From NCBI GenBank assembly GCA_905221605.1, contig CAJNDS010000791.1:372001-436000 (forward strand): a stretch of DNA of 64,000 bases, written 5' to 3'. The notes beneath the pieces were generated by a model that made no database searches, had not been told where the DNA came from, and saw nothing but the letters and a program-made list of their open reading frames with translations. The DNA is from Symbiodinium natans. Lineage: Eukaryota > Sar > Dinophyceae > Suessiales > Symbiodiniaceae. This document shows, piece after piece, positions 35,401-47,400 of the stretch. Both the position numbers and the translations under genes were made by a program. Each line of letters begins with the position of its first letter. The stretch's first letter is position 1.

Positions 35401-38400
35401 TGAGCCATCAGAACATCCACAACTCATTAGATATTGAGGGTCGGCGCACACTCTTCAAATTTCTTGAAGGGTCTAGAACTATTCTGATCATAATTTGTTG
35501 ATGAGGTGGACTCCAACCAAGTGCTACACATTGCAGAAGGGTGTATCATGTCAGGAACAACCAAATAGCTGAATCGAGCGAGGTTCTTAGGCCAACAGCT
35601 AACAAGCAAGCATATTGCACTTGGAAGGGCAAACAAGTAGAATCTCATTTCCACCAACGTTTGATGGGAATAAACAAGTCAAACACAACCGATGAAAGGT
35701 TAACTAAGCAAATTTAAAACTGCCATGCAACTTGCTGCAGGCGATTCCTTGGGTTTGTCCATGTCGTCCTTTCTTTCTGCTCTTGTTTCTTTCCTTGAAT
35801 TTGCCTTTCGTTCTGTCTCCATTGTGCAGAAGCGCAGAAGCTCAGAAGCCAGCAAGCCCAAAAGTCGAGAACACTCCCGGAACTACAGCCAAATCTCAGA
35901 AAAGAACGACAGCAGCTATCAAACAAGATGAAACTCCCACCAGAAGTCAGGCAGCCCCAAAAACGAGAAGCGAAGCCACCGAAAGCCGGGAATCTGACCC
36001 AAGAAGCCACAAAGCCGTGAAGCTGTATCAGTGCTGTTTGGCATGCTTTATTTTACGGTATGTGGAGCTCCGAGCTGTGAACTTTTACCTTCTCGTATCT
36101 CAGTGCCTCACATTCCGTAAGTCCGAAAGCAAAACAGGTTCGACAATGACAAAACACAGTGATCACCCGTTTCTCTTTGTTGAGCACATGCCTCAGTCTT
36201 AGCCGTTTGAAAGGAACACTTCTCGTTGAAGTCTTGTTGTCCAGCTACATAGGGACCTGGCTTGCATTTTCTTTTCCAAACCTTAGGCTAGATAAGCCAG
36301 TTGCCTGCTAACGACAAGTGGATGCTTTTTGCGGCGTGGGAATCCCAATGGTGCGCTGTCCATCAGCCCAAGATACCGACAGCCCGGCAGCCCCCACTGG
36401 AACCCAACCTACCCACCATGAAGGCACCAAAACGCCCGTCTATTCAGCTGCCCAAAGACCTAAACTTCGCCCTGGCCGATCCTATGAGCCTAAATCCTAA
36501 AGCCCCTGAGCCCTCAGCCTTAATTCCGCTAGGCCCCTAAAGACCACGCAGGCCTGCGCCCGACGATCTGCAGCTGCATCAGCCTCCTCATCCGAGTCGT
36601 CACTGCTGTCGCTGCCCTCATCCTGGCCAATGAGCCAAAGCCACTTCCACCGGAACTCCCTCAACCCCCAACAACATAGCCTATTGAACTGCAAGCACTT
36701 ATAAGAGATTAGCTCATGCGTTCTAGTTGCTGTTTTGTCTGGTTGGAGAGAGGAAGTGATCCCAGCTGTCAGACCAGTTCGGAGCAAACCCGCTAAAGCT
36801 GGGCTCTACACCTTTACCTTAAACTTAAACACACAACCCTAAGTACCAGCAGGGCTGAGCTTGGATTCGACATATTATGCCTTTTCTGCTTATTCTTGGG
36901 GGCTGCGAGGGGCTTAGGCACACGGCCTAGAGGGTTTATCCGGGGTTCAAGATGCTCAGGTTTCGCAGGGCCTACAGAATTGTGCGGGGTTCAGGGTTGA
37001 TGGCTTTCGGGCGATGTCATCGTCAAGGAAACGGTCGTGAATCTGCAGAAGGTGGGCACATCTCAACCCCTCAACCCCTCAAACAAACATCCTCATGCAG
37101 AAAAATTGCCAAACCCTAATTCCGAATTCCCGATGGCCTGCTCCAAGCCTAGAATCTCGGTCGAGATGAGCTTCCACTTGGCCTGCTTACACGCCACAAC
37201 GCGTGTGGCAAATATTGTTCGATCGTAAGACCGCGAGAAAGAAGCATGCATCTCAAAAAACCATTGAAAGGCTTTGGGCTTTGGGGTGTACCGTTTACGA
37301 CTTGGGGTTTCGCAGGTGCCTTAAGTCGTGAGCGACATAATTACCATGCACCTTGTCTACGATGCCAAAGAACTGAAGGATATTTAAGAGATGCCTAGGC
37401 AGGTTTAGGGTTTTGACTGGGACGTGGGGGGCTGGTTCGAGACATGGTCTCGTCTCTGCGTATGTACAGCGAAAGCCGCGTAGTATGCATATTAGCATAT
37501 TATGCATATAATGCATACTCTGCATATTATGGATGTCGACGTGAAGCATGCAGGCGGTGACGGATGCAACACAGGAGTACCACAGGCGGCACAAAGCTGG
37601 TTTGGGGGGGGAGGGGGGTGGCGCATGCCAAAAAGTCCGCCGCCTGCTGTGCATGGATGAGCATGCTGGAGATGCTTGCAAGCGATAACACGGGCTTGGG
37701 GGGGACGAGAGCAAGCAGACAATCCACTAGTTTTGCCAGACATACGAAGGTACGCAAGCACTGAGGCCATGTGCACCGTTGTGTTAAACAACCAACCTTG
37801 CAAAAGGGCAAAGTGTCATTGTGCTTTCTTGTTTCACCATGCCGCTGAGCAGCAAGTGTTGAAGATGTCGGTCAACAGACTGACACAAGGGTGGAGAGGT
37901 AAAGCGTGGACGGCGGACATGCCTCCAACGAAGGCCTGGAGATCTTCAATTCTTCTTTGACCAGCTGCTAAAGGACTTGACTCTGTGGCTCTCCTGCGTG
38001 CTTGGTTTCTCTCTGCTTTCCGGATTAGTGAAGTCGGTCCTGTCGCTGTAGCACCGTGCCCTCGGGATTGGGACTGCGATGGGCATCTTGACAGACGACT
38101 GGGCGCTAATGGTGGGCTCTGACTCAGGTTTCGTGAGCTCACGTCATGGCTTCGAAGGCCATTTTTTGTGAAGCATGCGTTTGACATCGGCTGCAGTCAG
38201 TTTTACGCATCAGTCTTCCTTCGGCATAAGCTTCAGCTGCGCATGTCTCTGAGCAGCAGTAGCATGCAGCAGCAGAACGAAGATCCTGTACTTGTTCATG
38301 GTGAGCCGGCAGGCTTAAATCCAGGGGTGTCACATGATCAATCGCCAAGGTTGTGTGCACCTGGATGCGCTTGACTGAGTAGCCTATTGTCTGTGCAGGT

Positions 38401-41400
38401 TGCAACATACACCACCATTGCGCTGATATGTCTATAACAAGCTCTATACCTCTATCTGGCCTCGATTCTGTAAACATCATCAGACGGCACAACCTGCCCG
38501 CCTCATCTGCGGCATACTGCTCAGGCGGAACCGCCTGGCAGCCGTCCCGAAAACATGAAACCCTAAACTCCACCCTCACCGGTTGAGGGAGCCTTGTCGG
38601 AAGACAGCTTCCGTTCTGCAGAGATGTTTGGGGCTTACACCCCTACAAACCAAGCCCCACACTCGTTTGAGGGTTCAGGGTTAAGCTCTCTGCACGGCAC
38701 CTTCATACAAACTCTGAGAGCCCACCTCGCCCCCAAAGCTCAACTAAACCCTCAAAGTCCCAAAGCGGCCCTGGGCTCGAACTCGAGGGGTTGAGAGACT
38801 TGAGAGAGTCCCCGGAGTTTTGGTTTGATGGGAGCGCAGACAGGGTTCGAGGCCATGCCCCCTGCCTTGAAGATATTCAGAGTCTCTTCGCCTTTGATGG
38901 TCTCATCCAGAAGATCCACCTACGGCACGCGCGTTCTGATACCACCCAATGATCTTGGCTTTTCAAGCGCCCATCGTGTCAACCGAAAGCAGACAAGGAA
39001 CCAACCCAAAGCTCACAACTGTTTACAACTTTTTGGCAACATCCACAAAGCACCACGAAAGTTCCCCAGACTCGGCATCTCAACGCCCTGAACCCTCAGC
39101 CTCCCGAGCCCCCTGAGGTTCCTGAGCCCTCTGAGCCCTCTGAGCCCCCCCCCCCCTTGAGCTCCCTGAGCCCTCAACTCAACCCACGCAACCCTCCTAA
39201 ATCAGCACCCCATGCCCAATCGCATTCCAGGTCGACCAGCAGGCGCCTCATGCGTGATCTGGTCTTCATCCTCCACAAGGTCAAGCTCCTCCAGGACCTC
39301 TGAACCAGGACTTCAAGTGAAATCTGGAAACTGGTAGGAGGCGTGTTGCTATAACAGAAAGCCAATAAGCCCCGTTGGACTTCCAATCGCTCTGATCACC
39401 ATGAGGGGCCCTTCATGGTTCTTACCATGTGCAGAATCTAGAGTGGAGGTTCTTAGGATCTCAGGAGGGCCCAGGGGGTATTGAGTGTTCCCTTCTTCCA
39501 ATGATGTGCGTTCACCTTCCTGTGTAACCCTAAACCCTAAACCCCAAAATCAATACCCTAAACCCTAAACCCAAAGAGCCCACCAGTGAATTGGTTTGGG
39601 CTGCTGCGAAGGTTTCGGGCTTTGAGCGACATAGGGATGCCCCATCATGCCATGTTCGCCCGCTGCGCCGTTAACAAGTGCTCAGTTGCAGCATCAGAGG
39701 TGTGATGGCTGTAGTTTTGCAGGGCAACTAAACCTAAAACTTCTATACGCCACTTAGCGCAAACTGAAACCTATTCGTACACAACCTAGCACACCATGTC
39801 CTGTCTTGGCCCTAACTATACCTCTTATCAAACCGATGGTCCGCAGGCCTCAAGATCGTAGAAAACGCACGTCAGTACTTGAAGCATTCCGCCAGGTGGC
39901 CATGGGGTGATCCGAGAACTTCTTCCTGCGCGTTTCATAGAGGCCCTCGATGACGTACTGCACGCGCCTCGGAGATAAGGGACGGGGTTTCCAAAAGCCC
40001 TCTGAAAACCCTAAACCCAGGCAACCCCACAAGGTGAGCTTGGGATTTGGGAGGGTTTTGTGATTCTGTGATCCGTTGAGGCTTGGGGGTGTTGAGTTCA
40101 AACTCGTGCCCCTTATACCCCTAACGCCAACTCCGGGGATTACAGACGGACTCCCAAAACCTAAGCCCGAAAAACCCAACCGCGGCCAACCTGTGCCAAT
40201 CCCCCCCCCCCCCCCCAAAAAAAAAAAAAACAATAACAAGACCTGCGAGGAGCCACGAACCCGAATGCAGATACGTATTAAGTAAACGGCAACCAAAAAT
40301 GACAGAGTCCACAACACGAGATCCGAAAAAAGTGTTCTATCCGTCTCTCTCTTTCTCTCACTCTCTCTCTCTCTCTCCTTCTGTCTTTCTTTCATCCATC
40401 CTTTCTTGATTTATTCTTTTCTTCCTTTTCCATGTGTTCATTCTTTCTTTCTCTGTCTTTTCCTTTTTTCTTTCTTTCTTTCTTTCTTTCTTTCTCTCTC
40501 TCTCTCTCTGTCTCCCTTTGATCTCTCTCCCTCTCGCTCTTCTCGCGTCTCTTTCTCTCTCATCTCTTCTCGCCCTCTCATCTCTCCTCTCTTTCTTCTC
40601 ACTCCTTATGTCATTCATTCATTCGTTTTCTTTGAGGTTTTTTTCATGTCATCTCATATCATTCCATTCATTTCCTTCATTTCAGTCATATCATACATGC
40701 CATTCGCTTCATTTCATTTCATTTCATGTCATTTCGTGTCATCTCATGTCATTTCATGTCATTCCATTTCATTTCCTTCATTCATTCATTGTGCATTTCT
40801 GTCTCTCTTCTTCTTCTTCTTCTTCTTCTTCTTCTTCTTCTGCTGGGCATGAAGGGCGCAAGCGCCCTCCGCTCGCAAGGCGCGCCCGAATCGTCCAGGT
40901 GTGTGTGTGTGAGATCAGGATCGGACCTCCCCCTTTTTTCACCAAGAACCCCTCCGACTCTGTCTCTCTCTCTCTCTCTCTTTCTTTCTCTTTCTGTTCA
41001 AAGGACCGTAAAAGAATCTTTAATGTAAGCCCGTGAGGTAACTTAATATGATGTAGAGCGCACATAAAACACCTTTGATCTTATTCCTGTTGCGTTTGGA
41101 TTAGTTTGATTCGGGCGGTCACTAGACGTCTTCCGAGTTGGCGGCATGAACACTATGAACAGGAAAGAAGAACCCTAAACCCTAAACCCTGAATGTAACT
41201 AACATTCATGAAAAGCACGGTTTTTCCCCAAGGGCTTGTCACTCCATCAGCCCAAAGTGAGCGATTTCGTCCAGGTACCTCATCCTCGAGACTGTCGTCA
41301 CGCTTGAAAGCTTCCATATCTATATATATATCATATGCATATTATATAATGATATATATATATGTATATGATATATGTATATATATATATATATCATATA

Positions 41401-44400
41401 CATATATATCATTATATATATATATATATATCATATCATGTCATGCCATATCACATCAAAAAATATATACCTATATATATATATATATTCATATATATAT
41501 ATATATATGGGCGTCCGCCTATTGCGGTTCCCCTTATTTTTTAGGTTTACATAAATGCATATATTTTAACCCTAAACCATTGTTATAACCACAGCAACAA
41601 GTCGATGATGATGTAGGTACCCCAAACCTATAGGGTTAAGTTTGACAGGTTTAGGGCTTAAGATTCAGGCATTTAAACGTCAGCCCGCAATGAAACCTAA
41701 ACCCTAACCGTTCAACCCGATAGAGTTAAGGTTAAGCGGTTAGGGTTTAAGATTTAGGAATTTTTAAACTTTAAACCTAAACCCATAGAGATTTAACCTT
41801 AAGGGTTGAAAGTTCGGGCAGTTAAACCTTAACCCTGAACCGTTTAGGGGTCAGAACCCTAAAACCCGACAGGGCTCTACAAGGAACAAAGGTTTTGACC
41901 CTAAAGGGTGCTGAAGGTATACATGCCCAGACCTTAGGTTTTCTTGAACCATTCAACCCTACAGGGTTTAAAGGCTTAGGGTTTAAGGTTTAGGCATTAC
42001 CTGTACGATAGCACCTTAAAGCCCTATAGGGCTTGGCGCTTAGATCCCTAAACCTTGAATCCCATAGGGCTATGCCTACGTTTGTAGGGCTTTCTTCCCG
42101 GTGACGCGAGAATACTGTGAGCAAATGTCCTTTTCACTACTTCCTGGGCTTCAAAATATAAACAAACCATATCGTTATATGATAGAATTCAGGTTTTGCT
42201 TATCGGGGGATGGTTGCTTGAGCTATCTTAGGTAAGGTAAGGATTTTAGGATAGAGGTTTTGTTTTGCTTATTGGGGCGTGATGGGGTTACCCTCATGAT
42301 TTACATGTATATAAATCAAACCCTGAACCATGGTTATAACCGCAGCAAGAAGTTATAAACTTGTCATAAAGAAATTTCCGCAGAGCTCGTCAAATCCGAT
42401 CATGATGTAGGCGCCCCAACCCTAGAGGGTTAAGGTTGACAGGTTTAGGGTTGAAGATTGAGGCATTTAAACCTAAGCCGGCAATTCAACCTAAACCCGA
42501 ACCTTTAAACCCTATAGAGTTAAGGTTTAAGGGGTTGGGGTTTAGGATTTAGGCATTTAAAACGAAAACTCGAAAAGTTTCAATCTTAAGTGTTTGAAGT
42601 TCGGGCATTCAGACCTTAACCCTGATTCGTTTAGGGTCAGAACCGTAAAACCCTATAGGGCTCCCAAAGGTTCAAAGATTTTAACCCTAAAGGGTACTGA
42701 AGGTATACATGCCCAGACCTTAGGTTGTCGAACCATTGAACCCTATAGGGTTTAACGGTTTAGGTTTAAGGTTTTGGCATTAATTACCTATACAATAGAA
42801 CCTTAAAACCCCAGAGCGCTTGGGGCTCAAATCCCCAAACCTTGAATCCCATAGGGTTATGCCTACGTTTGTAGCGCTTTCGTCCCGGTGACGCGAGAAT
42901 ACTGTGAGCAAATGTCCTTCCACTACTTCATGGGATTCAAAATATAAAAAAAGAGGATAATTCAAGTTTTGCTTATCGGGGGATGGTTGCTTGAGCTATC
43001 TTAGGTAAGGTAAAGATTTTAGGAGAGAGTTTTTGTTTTGCTTGAGCTATCTTAGGTAAGGTAAAGATTTTAGGATAGAGGTTTTGTTTTGCTTTTTGGG
43101 GCGTGATGGGGTAACCGTTACCCTCATTTTCTTATAAGCTAATTTACATGTATATCAATCAAATCCTGAACCATAGTTATAACCGCAGCAAAAAGTTATA
43201 ACCTTGTCATGTACATATATCCGCAGAGCTCGTCACTTTCACTACTTGCTGGGATTCAACATATACACAAACTATATCGTTAAATGATGGAATTCAGGAA
43301 TTGCGTATCGGGGGATGGTTGCTTGAGATATTTTAGCTAAGGTAAAGTATTTGGGATATTTCGCTTGTTGGGGGCGTGATGGGGCTCCCCTTATTCTTAT
43401 GGGTTTACATAAGTGTATAAAAATCAAACCCTAACCCATAGTTATAACCACAGCAATAAGTTATAACCTTGTCATATAGAAATTTCCGCAGAGCTCGTCA
43501 AATCCGATCATGATGTAGGCGCCCCAACCCTAGAGGGTTAAGGTTGACAGGTTTAGGGTTTATGATTGAGGCACTTAAACCTAAGCCGGCAATTCAACCT
43601 AAACCCGAAGCTTTAAGCCCTATAGAGTTAAAGTTTAAGAATTAGGGTTTAAGGCGCAATCCCATATAGTATACGTATACTTCTGAGCAGAAAAGATACG
43701 GGAGACACTGCTTGCGATTCAGAATATTCGGAGCAGAAAGGATACAGGGGACACTGCTTGCGAATCAGAAGTTTAGGAGCAGAAAAGATGCGGTCGAGGT
43801 ACCTCGGCAGGAGCACCATTAAACCATCAAACCATTAAACCAATAAACCATTAAACCATTGAACCAATGGTTTCCCCCTTATGAGAATCCCCTATGCTAT
43901 TAAACCATTAAACCATTAAACCAATGGTTTCCCCCTTATGAAAATCCCTTAAACCATTAAGCCATTAAGCCATTAAGCCATTAAACCATAAAACCATTAA
44001 ACCATTAAACCAATGGTTGCCCGCCATGAAAATGGTTTAATGGTTTAGGGGATTCTCATATGGGGGAAACCATTGGTTTAATGGTTTAATGGTTTAATGG
44101 TTTAGGGGATTTTCAGAAGGGGGAAACCATTGGTTTAATGGTTTAATGGTATGGTTTAATGGTTTAATGGTTTAGGGGGGAGACCGTTGGTTTAATGGTT
44201 TGAGGGATTCTTGGTTAGATGGTTTAAGGGAATGTGCAAAAAACACAGGGGAACCGCTATAGGCGGTGACCCATATATATATATATATATCACATATATA
44301 TATATATCATATCATATGTGTATATATATATATTGCATTAAAAGACACGGTTCTCCCCCTGCCAGGGTGTGCTCGAGGTTGTCACTTCGTGAACCAAAGT

Positions 44401-47400
44401 GATCGCTTGCGAACTCTTCTTTCGATCGCTTTGTGAATGCACAATGCACGCCGACCGAAAGCTCCCCAACCCCACACCTCATCTTCAAATGGGACCCCTT
44501 CTGCTTCGCATTCGCGAAAAAGCCGAAGCTTCTGAAGGATCTAGGCTCGGCGCTTGTCGATTTCTCCTTCGTGCAGAATGGTTCGGAACCTCGGCAGAGG
44601 CGCATCCCCTGACCTCAATACAACAACTATGCGAAACTATGGGGTTCATGAGGGTTCATGGCTTGGGATTGAAGGCGTTCAAGGTTCAAAGGGCTTCATT
44701 TGAGCTTTGATGTGCGGCTCCCGCGGCCTGGCAGAATCACGAACCCTGGAGCAACCCCAGGTTTGGGGTGGAGACTTTGGGGCTAAGGTCTGGTAAGTTA
44801 GGGCTTCGGATCTGGGCACTTCGGGGTTCAAGTCAAAATGCCCTAAGGAAGGCGAACTTCCCAGTGTTCGGGCAGGGATTTGTTTCACATAAGACTGGCC
44901 AGAGAGAATACTTGCTGCAGAAGGAACCCGATTTTGTACAGGCGCCACCGAGGCTAGCGTGAGACATTCTTCGAAAGTTGTCCTAGCCTGTTTCACGCAT
45001 TGCTCGGGCGAACTCATCTCTCGTCGAGCAGAGACTTGCCGCAAGGTGCCAGTAGAAGTCTGAAGAAAAGCGGTATTTTCTATCGACTGGATGCCAGACG
45101 ACAGCATACGCCCCTGCCTCATTGATGCAGGCCATCGCCTCATCCGGCCAGAATCCCTGAGACATGTCGCTGTACATAGCGCTGTCGCTGATGCCTGTGC
45201 CATCACCTATTTCTTTGTTTTCTAGCAGCTTCCGGAGAAGAATCCGCCCCACAGGAATGCGTGCATCGAGTCTCTCCACGTAGCAGGACAGTAGGCACCA
45301 TAATCGGTGAGTTGCACACCATTCGAGTTTCTCCTGGACCGTCACCAGAGGTAAGCCTTCGGCCAGCCACCTGCAGGCTGCGCTGAGATCAAGGACATTC
45401 CGGCCACCTGACACGAGGCTGTAACCAGGCTTGACGGTGAAGCTAAGACCCATGGGGAAGGTTTGGACAAAGTTTCACCTAAGCCGATGTGTCAAGGTGC
45501 TGTAGGACTCTTGACATTGTGACCCGCAGGAATCTTCCGACTGGTTCCTGCACGAAACGGAAGAAGACGGAAGAAATCGCAAGAGCACGAAGAACATTGT
45601 ACATATGCTGGCCGTGCGCAAGTATCAATGACGGATTGTGCGGCATCCTGATGCCCATTCAGCTGCAGCATCGACACCGCCTCCTCCTTCAAAGACTCTT
45701 CTTTCCGGTTTCAGAAGTTATCATAGGGCCTTCGAAGGTTAGATTTGGAACGATGTAAGGAGCTGGACCAGGGCTGTAAAATCCCCATGACAGATTAGCC
45801 CTGAAATTCTCGCAAGCCCAGACCTCTGTCAGATCCTCAACGACGATGTGCCTCCAGCTGACATAAGACTGGCGGAACGCCAGTCTGGCGCAGGCCTCCT
45901 CGTCGGTTGCGACTACGAGAACCTTGCAAGGCTTGTAAGTCCTACATCGTAGCAACCCGCATCGCGTGCTCCCTTCCATCCGATATCACCTCCAAGCCCC
46001 TAAACCCTCCAAGACCATGTACACTTCACTGGGCGCCCGGGAGCCGGACCTGTTTCAGTAGGCCAAGGGTCTATGAAACGTTTGCTCGGCGAGGGTCTTT
46101 GACAAAGACACCGGCGCGGTAAGAACACTTCGTGAGGCGCCGCCCCACCCCCCCACCCGCCCGAAAAATTGGAGGTAGGAGGGAACCACGAGAATACCTA
46201 AATTAGGTATCGCTCCTCCTCCTGTCTCCCTTTTCTGTTCTTTGAGATCTGTCGATATTTTTGTTGTAGACAGGGGAAGGGAAGGATGGGGAGAGGAAGG
46301 AGCGGGGAGATCAGAAAGAGGGAGAGAGAGAGAGAGAGCAGAAGAGAGAAGATAGAGAGAGAGAGAGGAGAGAAACTGCTTCAGTACTGCACACTTAGAC
46401 TAAACTCCAAAAAGTTGGAACGTCCTTCTCTCCATACCCCAACAGGTATACTAAAGGGAATCTCAGCTCTCATCATCCTTTAACCATGTTCCAACTTTCT
46501 GGAGATTACTGTAAGCCCATCGGCGTGAGCGAGCTGCAACTTCCTGGACAGCTCATCCGCCTTCAGGGATCAGACCACTCTTCGTTGTTCCTTTCCATTT
46601 TTTGGGAGGCAAGCTTCGCGGATTTGGCCTTGGGGGTAAGATGGCATTTTTTCCAAGTCTCTGCTCTGGTAGTCAAAGTCAGGTGATGAGGTTCGCACTG
46701 ATTTGGGTATTCAGGCTTCGCAGTTGACGAAACCCAGAACAACCTGAGATGCTTTCATCTACTCTACCAAACCGAGGCAACGAGAACGCAAAGCTCCAAA
46801 ACCCTGTGTCCTAAACCCGTTGATCATACTTTATAGAAGGACTGTCAGGATGCCAAAGCCCACTTGTTTTTTAACTGTCCGGGCTTGGGATTTCGGGCCC
46901 TCAAGCCCTAGACCCCGAAGCCCCGGCCCGATGGCCTTGCCGGCCACAAAGCGTGTGACACCTCCGTGGCTCACTTCAACAGGCTCTTGCATCGGTTGTG
47001 GCTAAGGCCAAGGCTGATTCGGGTTTTAGGTTAAGAGCTGGGTTCAGAGCACCAAGGGGTTCTCAGGGTGTAGCGAGGGCGTGCTTAAATGGGATTGAAG
47101 GTTTACGGTTCAGGATTTGTTTGGGGCACTCATTCCCGGGCCTGCAGCAGTCCCAGGAAGGCGAGGGATCTCGACAACAATGACAGGCACCTCCAAAGCG
47201 TTTGCCATGTTCTTATGGGGAATCGCATGCCTACACAGAGAAATGCAAAATCAGTCTCTGCACCTTCGTCAGGTTGTCTGGATGCTTCAGAAGCTCGTCA
47301 CGCACACGACGGAGCGTGGTGTGAAGGATCCAGTACCCATCGACACCGAGCTCTCTGTAGAATTCTTCGAGCCAATTCTCACCCCTAACCAATCCATTGA

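Larger units (their letters stand above)
36554..44589 (-). other. CWC22: CWC22 exons: end of MIF4G and acidic linker
   Basis: Exons: 44554-44589 (FRTILHEGEIDK), 39901-39967 (RVQYVIEGLYETRRKKFSDH), 39247-39297 (VLEELDLVEDEDQITHE), 38866-38919 (VDLLDETIKGEETLNIFK), 37149-37182 (AKWKLISTEIL), 36554-36622 (DEGSDSSDDSDEEADAAADR). The first four join in phase with GC donors. The acidic exon corresponds to the Asp/Glu/Ser linker that separates MIF4G and MA3 in this family. The DPNF segment between 38866 and 37182 is missing, and the border of 37149-37182 is ambiguous by one base. Confidence 0.87.

Noticed and set aside
40406-41036. 200-codon Ser/Phe-rich frame resembling a membrane protein
   Set aside because: It translates (CTTT)n, TTTCA and (TCT)n microsatellites.
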